Notes under the pieces: model-generated | The model's input: the letters and a program-made list of their open reading frames with translations, nothing else | Database searches by the model: none | What the model was told of the DNA's origin: nothing | In this document: positions 1 through 11,205 of the stretch, in pieces | How the letters are laid out: each line of letters begins with the position of its first letter | How positions within the stretch are numbered: the stretch's first letter is position 1 | Assembly (NCBI GenBank): GCA_037355855.1 | Contig: CM074759.1 | Location: 5,146,001-5,210,000 of the forward strand | Source: Pseudo-nitzschia pungens | Taxonomy: Eukaryota; Bacillariophyta; Bacillariophyceae; Bacillariales; Bacillariaceae | Reading direction: 5' to 3' | DNA: 64,000 bases | Made by a program: the position numbers and the translations under genes

Positions 1-84
1 CTTGGAACTGCTGCTGTTCTGATTTGGACATGTGGGACTGTTGTTGTGCAACTGTAGATGGATCTGTTTCTTGGTAGGCTCTGT

Positions 85-651
85 CTAGTATGACCTTGGA
101 CTTGTATGGATTGGCAGCTTTTCGATGCAAGTGAGCAGAGCGCTGCTTCCTTCTAGTTTCTGGGTATATTTCATTAGAATGAGAATTCGATCCACATGTT
201 CTTTGCAGGTAACTGATGGCGTCTTGCGGCATTCGGAGCTTCTAAGATAAGTGTGCATGATGTCCCTGGCATCTCTGGCGTTACAGTAGAGCTTGGTAAA
301 GTCAATAATGGCTTGCTCGTATCCTCCAATCTCTTCTTGATCATATTGGATCTCGTCTGGATCCAAGGGGTCCCTGATCATCTCATTCCACTTGGTTTGT
401 GCGTCGGTGGTGAGACACCGGCTGAAGTGGGTTAGGTAAGCCTCGATTGGTATTCTGAGGAGCTTTGCAGCATTCCGGAAGGACTCCTCCACAAAGAGGA
501 GTTCTTCCAGGCCTCCTGTCTCTGTGAACAGGGGAACCTTCATGCTGTCCGTTCGGTCTTCATCGAGATTGTACAGGGTGAAGAGTTTTGGCTTGGTTCG
601 ATCGAAGGAGCTCTTGTAAGCAATCGGAGGGTCTCTGTACAGTCCGGACAT
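85..651 (-). pseudogene. Gypsy Gag, N-terminal part, disrupted
   Basis: Capsid-type Gag. I start it at the ATG at 651 because the product then begins MSGLYRDPP, matching the MAGIYRDPP start of the intact copy at 60073. The two align through the conserved blocks KVPLFT-GGLEELL, C-DAQTKW, FTKLYCNARDARD and MHTYLRS. The frame closes at 85, about 150 residues before the zinc-knuckle region of the intact copy, and no in-frame continuation is seen at 1-84. This copy therefore looks broken by a frameshift or stop. The similarity is direct; the loss of function is inferred. Confidence 0.75.
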
Positions 652-782
652 CGTTGAGTTGCTTAGCTTTGCTGGAGCCAAAGATGCCCCTGTTGTTGAG
701 GCTAACGATAGTTTTGTTGTTTTCGAGAATTCAGTACTGAGTTCTACTACTGTTCCTACGTGAAAGCGGACAGTAATTACTG

Positions 783-1101
783 TGTAACACTCTAAAGTAG
801 AAAATTCGGAGTAGTATGAATAATTGTGAATGTTTTAATACTTTACGAGACATCGTTATGTAAGTTGACAATGGAAACATATAAAATTTGAGATCGCGAG
901 CATAGCCACATTTTGGCATGCTCCACCATAAATGTTGATTCATTGTCGGTTCCCACGATTAGGCATATATCCTATTCTGGGACTCGACAATATTAATTGG
1001 AATACATATACCATGTATTCATGTCTGAAGATATTCGATTCTCATGTGGGATTCGGTTAATTATTCAGTCGTAACCTACTAGCGTACGCTAGCATGTTAC
1101 A
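783..1101 (-). repeat. Gypsy 5' LTR (319 bp)
   Basis: Starts TGTAACACTCTAAAG and ends GCTAGCATGTTACA on the plus strand, so the ends are inverted TGTAAC/GTTACA. It matches the LTRs at 58738-59044 and 59636-59943 with clear divergence in the middle, so this copy is an older or distinct subfamily. The 12-bp palindrome CAGTAATTACTG lies directly inside the LTR, where a primer-binding site is expected. Confidence 0.85.
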
Positions 1102-1845
1102 GCTGAGCTGAGTGCTAGATCTGTGTGCTAATATCTAGCATAAGCACTTAGCAACAGGCTTAGCAACAGGCTTAGCAACAGGCTTAGCAACAGGCTTATT
1201 CTATATGGTATGGGGTGCTAAATCCAAGATACCAGGGTCCTCGCGTAGGATTTGTACCAGTTGTACATACCCTGGGTATAGCACCGGCACTAGCACAGGA
1301 TGTAGCATAACCCTACAGGGTTAGGGTTGCTAATGCTACGAGATACTGGATATGCTAACCTACCATGCTACCATACTATGCTACCGCCGGGGTGAGGTCA
1401 TTGGTGTACAATATGTACTATGACCGGATACCTAACCCAGACAGTTTTCAAGTTAGCACACGAGCAAGCCAGCAAGCGAGTTAGCGCTAGCACACGATTG
1501 GATATTAATTAAGCACTAACGCTACTCCATAGAATACAGTACTAAGCCTACAGGGCTGTACGAGTTAGCGAAGCGCTGCATCGATACGATACAGAGCTGA
1601 GCTGCGCTCAGCTCCCTCCGCTATATTTTCACTCTTTCTTTTCCACTCTAAATTAAACACCTATCATGCCCTCCCCTTTTGATCGATTCCGATGTACCTC
1701 TAGGGAAGTACCTTCTTGTAGTAACTAAGTGTATGCAATAGAGCTTGAACAGTGTCATCTGTAAACTCACTGTTTGCCAGGACTCTACGTGCTATTATTG
1801 TGAAGGCTTTCCCTTATTTATTTGCTGACGAGCAATATCAACGCA
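1102..1845 (+). repeat. Copia-1 5' LTR, 5'-truncated
   Basis: Ends CAATATCAACGCA, followed by GTTTATCAGACCCA, as in the other copia copies. The first ~95 bp of the LTR, compared with copia-A, are missing where the gypsy LTR abuts. It carries four copies of a 12-bp repeat (AGCAACAGGCTT) at about 1150-1200, a feature shared by all LTRs of this family in the window. Confidence 0.85.
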
Positions 1846-2665
1846 GTTTATCAGACCCACCGCTCGAACCAAAACTTCGAAGCCGGGACGCCGGCTAGAG
1901 CGTGTGACGAAACCCAGCAGCTGATCCCTGCTGGGATCCATGCCTACACTTGGATGTAAAAATTGAGCTCCAGGCCTACTGTATACAAGGAGCTGACATC
2001 ACCAAGCCTCTAGTGGATCTTTCGGACGTCGGACGCAGATACGATACGATACAGTACGATATGAACGGCAGGTTTGAAGCGGACAGAAGAAGCTATCCAG
2101 CACCCATAGTGATGTAAACGAGGCTCCCTTTTGCTGGATACCGGGGCCTAGGAATCCTGAGAGGACGGCTCATACTAGGTCTATGAAACAGAGCAGGGTG
2201 GTGGCTCCACCAAGTCTTAGCCCGGAAGCAAAAGCGATTGATGGGCAAAAGGATGTAACAAATCCAGGTATTGGATCAGTACGTTATGGGAATCCAGGAT
2301 GGAACGAAAGGCTTGCAGAGCCTTCAGTACGTTCGGACATCCAGTTGCTGGTAGTGGATTGCAGCCAAATGACTGATCCAGTGGGCCCGGTTGACCATAT
2401 GGTTAAAGGCCCAAGAGAAGGATTGAGGTTTTATCTAAACACGGAAGGTCACCTGGATTTTAGTCTTATCTAAACACGGAAGGTCACCTGGAGTTTAGTC
2501 TTATCTAAACACGGAAGGTCACCTAAACACGGAACAAAGGTCATCGAGAGGTATTCTCGCAATTGTTAACACTATGTCACAGCAACACCCACTGCCAACC
2601 GGAGAAACCATTCCAACTGGCTAAGATTATTCTTTGAAAAGAGGAACGAATTATAAAGCAAAGTC
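1846..2665 (+). other. Copia-1 untranslated leader
   Basis: The segment between LTR and gag, opening with the presumed primer-binding site GTTTATCAGACCCA. It is recognisably the same leader as in copia-A (47357-48225, inverted); for example a block around 2160-2240 is nearly identical. Three imperfect copies of a ~34-bp unit (TTATCTAAACACGGAAGGTCACC core) sit at about 2432-2530. A 96-codon open frame at 2183-2473 has no recognisable product and is not annotated as a gene. Confidence 0.7.
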
Positions 2666-4023
2666 ATGCAAAGCCTAACCAAAGCAATGATCCCCCCCAC
2701 AGGAAAGCAACCTTCCAAGCAACCTCCCAAGGAGCCTCCTACCAACCTCCGGACCCAGGAGGAGGAGCCCCAGGAGGAGGAGCCCCCGGAGGGGAAACAC
2801 CAGAAGGAATCGGACGACGAGGAGATCACTGACCCTGAGGACGAGGAGGAGGAGCAAGAGACCCCTGAGGAGCAGGGACCGAAGCGAAAGCTCAGACCAA
2901 AAGCCCTGCCGGCCAAGAAGAAGAGTGCAGCAGGATCTAGGGTTCGTACAGGAGATGATTTCACCATTCAGCCACGCAACCAGACCGATACTGCCATGAC
3001 TATGGTCGTCAAGCAACTCCAAGTTCTCCAGGATTGCATGGAGGAGAAGTTTGGTTCTGCCAAGGACAAGAAGACCATCGCCATTGCCAACGAGGCTGCT
3101 CATGCACATGGGGGCATCTACGGTTACAACGATGGCAAGGCACTCACAGAATGCGAGAACAATCTTATCGCCATCTACGAGTCTTTCTGCAATAGGGCTA
3201 CGGCCGAAGAGCTATTTCGGTCTGATCTGTCCACAATTGATTCCATCCGTCGGCTCACCCCTGAGCGTGCTTCCAGGTTCTCCAGAAACCTTGCCTCCTA
3301 CAGACACCCTGCTTGTCCTGATCCTATGGCTGTCTATATCAGCGACTCCCTCATCAAGAAGCTGTTGGTGTTTGCTGAGTGGGTCCGCTACCAACCACTT
3401 GTCGGCCTCTGCCCCACTGCTAGGATGTGGTTGGATCAAGCAAATGCTTATGACCAGACGGAGAAAAGTCTTGTGGCAACGAAGGCGCAGAGGGAGGCAA
3501 CCCCTGTGACAACTCCACCACCTTCCTTGACGACACTCCCCAAGTTTGCTGAATGGGATCGAGAATTCTGCCAAGACCTCCGCGATCGTTTCAACAAGCA
3601 CGGATTCCCCCTACTGTATGTGATTTGCCCAAAGGAAGAGGCTGAAGTGACTACGGATGATAGATCTCGTCAAATTGGTGGGAACGACGGCTTCTCCAAT
3701 TGGACGGAGTACAACCTATGGTGTGTGGCTCTTGAAGGCGAGCAGTTTGAAGAGGATAACCAAGCAGTTTGGACGTTGCTTTGTGCTGCTGTACGAGGCG
3801 GTCCAGGCTGGGAGTACATCCAAACCTTCACATACCAGCGGAATGAGACACGAGGAGATGCTCAAGCAACGTACCTTCATATCTACGACCATGCCTTCAC
3901 GGAGACGAACGTTGATGCGATTGTTGTCAGCAAGACCATCAAGGCCATCTCCGACTCCAAGTACACAGGCGACTCCCGTCAGCATGATTTTGAGACCCAC
4001 TGCAAAAATTGGTTGAAGTTCTA
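2666..4023 (+). pseudogene. Copia-1 Gag, N-terminal part, split by copia-B
   Basis: Copia Gag closely similar to the intact Gag at 45371-47356. It has an acidic, Pro/Glu-rich N-terminus and shared blocks such as FTIQPRNQTDTAMTMVVKQL (residue ~100) and a NWTEYN-type motif. An internal ATG at 2687 gives the start equivalent to the intact copy. Reading is broken at 4024, where the LTR of copia-B begins. The frame resumes in the duplicated piece at 10645-11070. An extra Val codon (IVVSK against IVSK) also differs from the intact copy. Confidence 0.85.
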
Positions 4024-4990
4024 TGTTGAATATTCACCCTCCTCCAAGATGCTAAGGTCTCTGCGCTAAGGTCCTGTGTAGAGATCTGTACCAGAGCTAC
4101 AGGTCTTAGCGTTAGCAACAGGCTTAGCAACGGGCTTAGCAACAGGCCTAGCAACAGGCCTAGCAAAGCGCTTAGCAAAGCGCTTAGCAACAGGCTTATT
4201 CCAAGTGATATGGGGTGCTACAGTCAAGCGACCCGGGTTCCCGTGTAGGATTTGTACCAGTTGTACATACCCCGGGTATAGCACCGGCATTAGCACAGTG
4301 TAGCTGGGTGCTACAAGGTTAGGGTTGCTAATGCTACGAGATACTGGATATGCTAACCTACCATGCTACCATACGATGCTACCGCCGGGGTGGGGTCGTT
4401 GGTGTACTATTAGTACTATGACCGGATACCTGACCCAGACAGTTCTTAAGTTAGCACACGAGCAAGCGAGCTAGCGCTAGCATATGATTAGATCCAATCT
4501 AATTAAGCGCTAACGCTACTCCGTGCATTGCGCTACTCCGTAGAATACAGTACTAAGCCTACAGCGCTGTACCCTGTATGCTAATCCACTACGCTACTCC
4601 ACTCTGTACAAGCCTACAGGATTACAGTACTGAGTGGATACGAACGAGTTCTCCTTTTAGATTCGCTCCGGAGCTCAGCGCTTCAGCTCAGCGCTTTGCT
4701 CACTCTTTTCTTTTCTATGTAAAATAAACACCATCATGCCCTCCACTTTCGATCGATCCGGATGTACCTCTAGGGCAGTACCATGTAGTATCTGAGTGTA
4801 TGTAATAGTGTTTGAATCAGTATCTTCTGTAGACTCACGATTTGCCAGCACACAACGTGCCCTTGTTGTTGCTGCTGTTTCAGTATAGTTGACCCTACAA
4901 ATTACAAGCAGTTTATTCTACGAGTCGAACTACGGATCGAAGCTACGAATCGATTAATTCCTACGAATTGCCGACGGGCATATCAACGCA
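4024..4990 (+). repeat. Copia-B 5' LTR (~967 bp)
   Basis: Begins TGTTGAATATTC and ends CATATCAACGCA, followed by GTTTATCAGACCCACC. It shares the 12-bp AGCAACAGGCTT-type repeats and many blocks with the copia-A and copia-1 LTRs, but is clearly divergent (a different subfamily). Confidence 0.85.
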
Positions 4991-5849
4991 GTTTATCAGA
5001 CCCACCGCTCGACCCACTACGAAAGCCAGGACGCTGGTGAATAGAGCGTGTGAAGAAACCCAGCTGGCTGATCACCACTGGCATCCATGCCTTTCACTTG
5101 GATGTAAAAAATCAGTTGCAATGGACCAGCAACTGACATCGAGAGATCCCTGATGTTAATGGGGAGCCCATCCCCAGCAGACAGACAACGCGCGCGAATT
5201 GACCGGAGCCCACACATCCACCTCTGGGGCCTATTGGTGATACAAGGATTACAGTAGCTGAGCGTCATGGTGGCACCATGGAGGCTCGATCCGGGGGGAA
5301 GGAGCAAGACGTGGAAAGGCGACATCCACGATTCCCTGTTAATTCCACTTACAGGATTCAAGGGGACGCACACGCCACGGATGGAACTGCACACTGGAAA
5401 GGACTTCCCGGAAGACAGAACACCACGCAAGGGACCTTCCAGTGGGAACAGGGTCCAGCAGAACAATGGGCCATGACGTCAGGACCATCCAACAGAATAA
5501 TGAGGCCACGGCATACCGCCTCGACCTGCCATGACGGCGATTTTGATTTTTAGCCAAGGGAACTTCAAAGATACCAACCACCGTGACTTGACAACAGCAA
5601 TCCTTGCTATGCCCCCTGTCCAAGTTCCCGGTTGGAATCAGAACTAGAAGCAAGAAGATCCCTGAGATCAGTCATATCTCAAATCAAATCGATCGTATCA
5701 GAGCAGAAAGACCGATTGGAAATTGTTTCTTTCGGTCGACACGAAACCTTTCTTTTTGGTCGGCAACAGTTCCCACCACAAAAGAATTTGGTTCAGAAAC
5801 TGAAGCGAATTAGTTAGTACCTTTCAAGTCAAGTCAAGTCAAGTCAACC
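4991..5849 (+). other. Copia-B untranslated leader
   Basis: Starts with the shared GTTTATCAGACCCA primer-binding candidate. The open frames here overlap one another on both strands and match nothing I recognise. A short CAAGT tandem (about 5825-5845) lies directly upstream of the gag ATG at 5850. Confidence 0.6.
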
Positions 5850-7976
5850 ATGGCCAAGCAAACCAGAAGCCAAGCTGCCGCAGCTGCTGCTGCCATTGCT
5901 GCTGCTGCTGCTGCGCGTCCTGCACCTGGAGCGGGAGCCGGCGCACCTGGAGCGGGAGCCGGGCCCGGAGCTCCTCCACCTGGAGACGGGCCCGGAGCCG
6001 GCGCTCCTCCACCTGGAGCCGTCCCTGGAGCCGGCGCTCCTGTACCTGGAGCAAATCCCGTCCCTGGAGCCGGCGCTCCTGTCCCTGGAGCAAATCCTGT
6101 CCCTGGAGTTGTCGGACATGCCCCTGGTGTTGCCCCTGGAGTCGCTGCCGGTGTTCCCCCTGGAGTTGTTGCTGCCGGTGCCGTCCCCGGTATTCCTGTT
6201 GGAGCGCCCCCTGCTGGAGCGCCCCCTGTCGGAGCGCCTGCTGCTGCTCGCGCTGCTGCTCCTGGAGCCTTTGGAGTCTCCAGAGTTCAACAAGGACCCA
6301 ACATCAACATCCAACCCCGATCTGAAGTCATCTTGCTTGCTGTTGCTGAAGAACTGAGGGCCATGCGCAATGAGAATGCAGCTCGCGCGACTGCTGAAGC
6401 CGCTGCTGCTGCTGCTGCCGCCGCTGCTGCTGCTGCTGCTGCTGCTCCTGTCCCTGCTCCTGCCGCCGCTCCTGCACCTACAAGAGCCAATCCCGACGTC
6501 CTCCAAGCCCATGCCACAGCCCAGGCTAATGGTGGCATCTCTGGATACAAGAACGGAGCAAAGCTCAACTCAAGGGAGGTAGACCTCCACAAGATTCTTA
6601 CGGGATTCAGCAACAGTGATACGGCGGATGAATTATTTCGAAACGGCCTAAGCAGCATCGAGGCGATCCAACAACTCTCTGCAAAGGAACTTCCCAAGTA
6701 CCTCCGCGACTTCAATGGAGACCGTCATCCAATGTGCCCTCACCCTGAACGAGTGTTCATCGGACTCGCATTCAGACAGTCCTTTAAGCTTCTCTTGGAG
6801 TGGATCCGCTACCAACCACTCATTGGTATCAAGCCTACAGCCCATACTTGGCTCAGTGATCCCCTCGCAGCTAAACGGACATTCGATCGACTACATGGAA
6901 TGGATACCGCGGACAAGGAAGCAACCTTAGGAACCACCACTCCGCCAAAGCTCTCGAACCTTGACAACTTCCGCCAGTGGGAAGAAAACTTCCGTCAGTT
7001 CCTCCGCTTCCAGTACAATGAACAGGGCTTTCCCCTCTCGTATGTTATTCGCCCGACGGAGCAAGAGACAGTGACCGCCACCCAGAGATCCGCAACTGTT
7101 GGAAAGGACGGGATGTTCTCCAACTGGATGGATTACAATGTTCGATGTGCTACGCTCGAAGGCCCGCAGTTTGTCACGGACAACCACGATGTTTGGGTGT
7201 TGCTCTGCAATGCAGTCCGCGACGGACCTGGTTGGGCCTACACCCGAAGGTACAAGGACGTGAAGAATCCAACTGGAAACGCCCGAGCTGCTTTCCTAAC
7301 CCTCTACAAGAACGCTTTCTCCCAAACCAACGTCGCGGCGATCATCGACAAGGTCCGTACAAGCATGTTCACCTCTCGCTACACAGGGGACTCCCGCACC
7401 TATGACTTTGAGAAGCACTGCAGGACTTGGTTGAACTTTCAGACTACCCTCGTCAACCACGACAAGTTCCCTGACGAGGAAGCCTTCACCATGGACTTCA
7501 TCACCAGCATTCAAGATGAACGGTTTGAGAACCCCAAGATCCAAGCACTCCAAAACGAGAAGTACACCACAGACTTCAACGAGTGTGTTTCCTTTTTCAA
7601 GCACTGTCTTGGCATAAGGAAGATGGGTGCGGCTTCAACCAAGAGAGCACGAAGTGTCTCCTCCGTACAGCAAGGTGGAGGAGGTGGAGGCGGAAAGCGC
7701 GGATCATACAGTGGGAAGATTGAAGACAAGAAATATCCGTTGGAAGTTTACAAGACGTTCTCCAAGGAACAGCGCCAACAGCTGTTTGACCTCCGCAAGA
7801 AGAGACCTCGAACCATTCAGTCCACAAGTTCAAACCCTACTGCTTCGTCTGCTGCCTCCGCGAGTGAGACCCAAGGCGCGGGGAACAGTTTTGGACCCAA
7901 AGGACGGGGCAAGGGCAAGGGAAAGGGCAAGGGCGGTGGAAATGGCACGAACCAAGGACAGACCTCCAAGAACTGA
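5850..7976 (+). CDS. Copia-B Gag (708 aa)
   Basis: Retrotransposon capsid protein. The first ~150 residues are an Ala/Pro/Gly repeat region (PGAGAPVPGA-type repeats). A second Ala-rich stretch (~185-215) precedes a core homologous to the other two copia Gags here (FSNWMDYN, YTGDSRTYDFEKHCRTW and ITSIQDERFENPK-type blocks). The C-terminus is basic (GKGKGKGKGG). I see no CCHC knuckle. The UGA at 7974-7976 is followed in the same frame by the protease region. Confidence 0.85.
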   Translation: MAKQTRSQAAAAAAAIAAAAAARPAPGAGAGAPGAGAGPGAPPPGDGPGAGAPPPGAVPGAGAPVPGANPVPGAGAPVPGANPVPGVVGHAPGVAPGVAAGVPPGVVAAGAVPGIPVGAPPAGAPPVGAPAAARAAAPGAFGVSRVQQGPNINIQPRSEVILLAVAEELRAMRNENAARATAEAAAAAAAAAAAAAAAAPVPAPAAAPAPTRANPDVLQAHATAQANGGISGYKNGAKLNSREVDLHKILTGFSNSDTADELFRNGLSSIEAIQQLSAKELPKYLRDFNGDRHPMCPHPERVFIGLAFRQSFKLLLEWIRYQPLIGIKPTAHTWLSDPLAAKRTFDRLHGMDTADKEATLGTTTPPKLSNLDNFRQWEENFRQFLRFQYNEQGFPLSYVIRPTEQETVTATQRSATVGKDGMFSNWMDYNVRCATLEGPQFVTDNHDVWVLLCNAVRDGPGWAYTRRYKDVKNPTGNARAAFLTLYKNAFSQTNVAAIIDKVRTSMFTSRYTGDSRTYDFEKHCRTWLNFQTTLVNHDKFPDEEAFTMDFITSIQDERFENPKIQALQNEKYTTDFNECVSFFKHCLGIRKMGAASTKRARSVSSVQQGGGGGGGKRGSYSGKIEDKKYPLEVYKTFSKEQRQQLFDLRKKRPRTIQSTSSNPTASSAASASETQGAGNSFGPKGRGKGKGKGKGGGNGTNQGQTSKN

Positions 7977-10393
7977 ATCGCCGGCCGGTGCCCGAAGTTA
8001 AGTAAGGTTGGCCGGCTGCTATACCAGATGGACCTGCCCGCGCGCTCCTCATCCAGTCCTGAGGGACAATGCGAGTTGGACAGCCACGCTGATACAACTG
8101 CTGCCGGATCCAATATGGTTTTGCTTGAAGACCAAGTCATCAGTCACGTCAATGTTCATCCTTTTTCGCCTGAGCTCGAGCCCATCAAGAATATCCCTAT
8201 TGGAACACCTGTGTTACAGCCTACACAGCACCTGACGGGAAAGTCTGGTTGGTCTATTTCCACGAAGCCCTGTATTTTGGCGACAAGTTGTCCCACAGCT
8301 TGATTTGTCCGAATCAGATACGAGACTGTCATCCCAATCATGTCGATGAGACCCCCAGACAATACGACTCCCAGTCCAGTCACTCCATTCATATCGACAA
8401 CACCGATCCTGAAGACCCCCATGCTGGACGGACCCTTGACATCAAGCTTATGCTTGACGGGGTCGTATCCTATTCCCCTTCCCGCAAGCCGACCAAGCAT
8501 GAGATGGCCACTTGTGACCATGTCGTCGCTACACGAGATGTTCCCTGGGATCCGAAGAGCAAGAAGTTCGAGCAAGCAGAAGAAGCCATCGACGGCTCTC
8601 ATCCACTGAATCCTACGGTATCTGTCCTTCGCGCGGAGACGTCCACAGAGTCCAAGCAGTCCAAGCAGTCCACGAGGTCCAAGAGGTCCAAGACGAACAA
8701 GCGCAAGTTGGAGCCCGTCGAAACACGGTCCAATTTTAGTCCTCATTTGTACGACGAGCCCCTTCGAAGAGACGAGCTGATCCTGCCACCACATGATTCC
8801 TACGAGAAGTACAAGCTTCGGAGCCTCCAGCAGCTCTGTACCCGCCGTGATTTGACCCCATGTGCGATTGCCTCTGACTCTCGTTTGGATGCACGGCTAT
8901 CTTCTCTTTATTCAGACGATTCCTTGAAGACTTGCGGGGACAAAGGAGAAGACGAGGATGCAGTACCAAGTCTTACAATCAACGCCCTGCATACTCCGTT
9001 GTACGAGCGCGCCTACACCGATGGACGCGAGCGATTCGAATTGGATCCCCGTTGCAGCGGAGATTCTCCCGTCTGCCTGTCATCCGTCTACAAGCATGTT
9101 CGTTGGGACGATGCAGTCGATCCAGTCGATCCTGAGCTCGATACGATCTCCAGACGAGCCAAGTGGGGCCCGAAGATTGACACCGAGCGCTACTGCAAGA
9201 TTGATTCTGACCGTCTGTCCAAGATTTGGGATGTATCTCCGAGGAAGGCTGCGGACACTCTTCGAGTCACGACCCAGAAAGGATTCCGGAACCCACTACA
9301 CCCTTTGGTTCGCCGACTGCCAACGCAGAGCTTCAGAAACAAGCGAATTGCTGCTGGCAAATGGTACACCGATACCTGGATTGCGAAGGTCCCAAGCATC
9401 ATGCGACAAGATTCGGCCGCCCAAGTTTTCAGTAATGGAAAGGGCTATGAGGAGTTCATACCTATCCAAGGCAAGAAGCAAGCGTATGAGGGCCTGAAGA
9501 TTTTCATCCACGATGTTGGGATCCCCGAGCACTTGATATCTGATGGAGCTCGAGAACAAGGCGCCCCTGGAACTTACAAGACTCCATGGAATAAGGTCGT
9601 CAGCAAGAATCATATCCACCAGACGTTCATCCAGCCACGATGCCCCTTCCAGAATCGCGCAGAACTCAGCATCGGCCATATCAGCAGGAGCATCCGCAAG
9701 AAGACGGCCCGCAAGCGGTCCCCCAAGCGCCTGTGGGCCTTCTGCGGGGAGCTTGTTGCTGCAATCCGACAACGAACAGCTTCCAGTGATCCTACGACGA
9801 TGGGACGAACTCCGTTCGAGATGGTACATGGGTACATGCCAGACATATCTCTATACCAAGCCCATGAATGGTATGATTTTGTCTATTGGGTCGATCTCTC
9901 TGATGGGACCGAGAAGCTGGGAAGATGGCTTGGTCCGTGCGGCGATCGATTCGGAGGCGGAGACTGCCACTGGATCTTGAACGAGGCGGCGATGCCTGTA
10001 AGCACTAACACAGTCCGTGCTGTAACTGAAGAGGAATGGCGATCCCACGATGTCAAGCGATATATGGACTCATTTGACCAAGCAGTGGAATCCAAGATCG
10101 GGGACAAGGTTGGGGATACCGAAGCGAAGTTTCAAGCCACCTACCCTGATCCCCCTGCGGAATTATTTGAGGGACACGAAGAACGATGGGAACTCGCCGA
10201 GCCAGAAGCCTCTATCCCTGATATTGACGATCTCATACCTGATGGGGATGACTATGATGAGTATATTGGTAACAATGTCATGATCCAGAAGGGGGACGAG
10301 CGATTGCGGTGTGTTGTGAAGAATTGTTCTGCTGATCTCAATGGTAATCCGATTGTCAAGAGGAATGATAACCCTACGAGTTCCCCTTTTTAG
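7977..10393 (+). pseudogene. Copia-B Pol: protease and integrase only, frameshifted
   Basis: Reading on in the Gag frame after the UGA gives the protease (CELDSHADTTAAG near 8070). At about 8205-8210 two extra bases shift the frame, and pol then continues in the frame of 8249-10393. Integrase is present with its core Asp region (AAQVFSNGKGYEEF), the SDGAREQ motif and the NRAELS Glu motif, a DD35E arrangement. The frame ends at 10393 in sequence that is already LTR. RT and RNase H are absent, so this copy cannot be autonomous. Confidence 0.85.
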
Positions 10394-10641
10394 ATTCGCT
10401 CCGGAGCTCAGCGCTTCAGCTCAGCGCTTTGCTCACTCTTTTCTTTTCTATGTAAAATAAACACCATCATGCCCTCCACTTTCGATCGATCCGGATGTAC
10501 CTCTAGGGCAGTACCATGTAGTATCTGAGTGTATGTAATAGTGTTTGAATCAGTATCTTCTGTAGACTCACGATTTGCCAGCACACAACGTGCCCTTGTT
10601 GTTGCTGCTGTTTCAGTATAGTTGACCCTACAAATTACAAG
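10385..10641 (+). repeat. Copia-B 3' LTR fragment
   Basis: Nearly identical to 4652-4915 of the 5' LTR (from AGATTCGCTCCGGAGC to ATTACAAGCAG). The first ~630 bp and the last ~75 bp of the LTR are missing. Confidence 0.85.
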
Positions 10642-10644
10642 CAG

Positions 10645-11075
10645 TTAGCAAGACCATCAAGGCCATCTCCGACTCCAAGTACACAGGCGACTCCCGTCAG
10701 CATGATTTTGAGACCCACTGCCAAAATTGGTTGAAGTTCTGTACGACCCTTATTAACTATGGTGACTACGATCCAAAGAGAGACGAGAAGCGCTTTATCT
10801 TGGATTTCTTCAGATCCATCCAAGACAACCGTCTGAACCATGCCAAGTCCACCGCCCTCCGAGAGAAGGCGAAGTACATGTCAAATTTCAGGGAATTGGT
10901 TGCGATGTTCACAGAAGATCTTGGTATCACAACCCTCCACCATTCGAACAAGCGCGGTTGTTCCGTCTCAGCATTTGTAGCCAGTGTAGGCGGGAATGGA
11001 GGAGGGAATGGAGGCGGGAATGGGAACAAGAAGTCCAAGTTGGCTACAGGCACCTACACCGGTACAATGCGCACC
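10645..11075 (+). pseudogene. Copia-1 Gag, continuation after copia-B, truncated
   Basis: Restarts in copia-1 gag with a 96-bp repeat of 3928-4022, then continues past the insertion point through a CTTLINYGDYDPKRD-type block to a Gly/Asn repeat and the basic KKSK tail. Homology to the intact Gag stops at about 11075, after TYTGT. The missing continuation (TYTGTIEAKNYPPS) is found at 57262, 46 kb away in the same orientation. Confidence 0.8.
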
Positions 11076-11205
11076 ACATAAGGCATGGCGAGGGCACAGA
11101 AGTAGGACATTAATTGAAAATAAACGTATTCTCGACTTTCAAATCCGAGCCAATATGATACAGTTCCACTGATAACTTACGATATGATTGACGGCGCATT
11201 CTTTC

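Larger units (their letters stand above)
1..1101 (-). mobile_element. Ty3/gypsy LTR retrotransposon, 5' part, runs off the left edge
   Basis: Minus-strand gypsy element of which the 5' LTR, leader and part of gag are in the window. The LTR and gag match the plus-strand gypsy at 59636-64000 (same LTR termini TGTAAC/GTTACA, same Gag start with the YRDPP motif), so they are one family. Its right end adjoins a copia LTR whose first ~95 bp are missing, so this gypsy probably inserted into or rearranged with copia-1. The rest lies outside the window. Confidence 0.85.
4024..10641 (+). mobile_element. Copia-B, nested in copia-1 gag, internally deleted
   Basis: Plus-strand copia element with a complete 5' LTR (4024-4990), leader, an Ala/Pro-rich gag (5850-7976), a pol that stops after integrase, and a 257-bp piece of the 3' LTR (10385-10641). 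RT, RNase H and both ends of the 3' LTR are missing. The pol-to-LTR junction shares ACGAGTT with the 5' LTR, consistent with microhomology-mediated deletion. Outside its right end, 96 bp of copia-1 gag are repeated (3928-4022 and 10645-10740). Confidence 0.85.

Noticed and set aside
2183..2473. 96-codon open frame in the copia-1 leader
   Set aside because: It lies in the untranslated leader shared with copia-A, where the frame is not preserved; no domain.
5839..6512. Minus-strand Arg/Ser-rich open frames opposite copia-B gag
   Set aside because: They mirror the Ala/Pro/Gly codon repeats of the gag strand.
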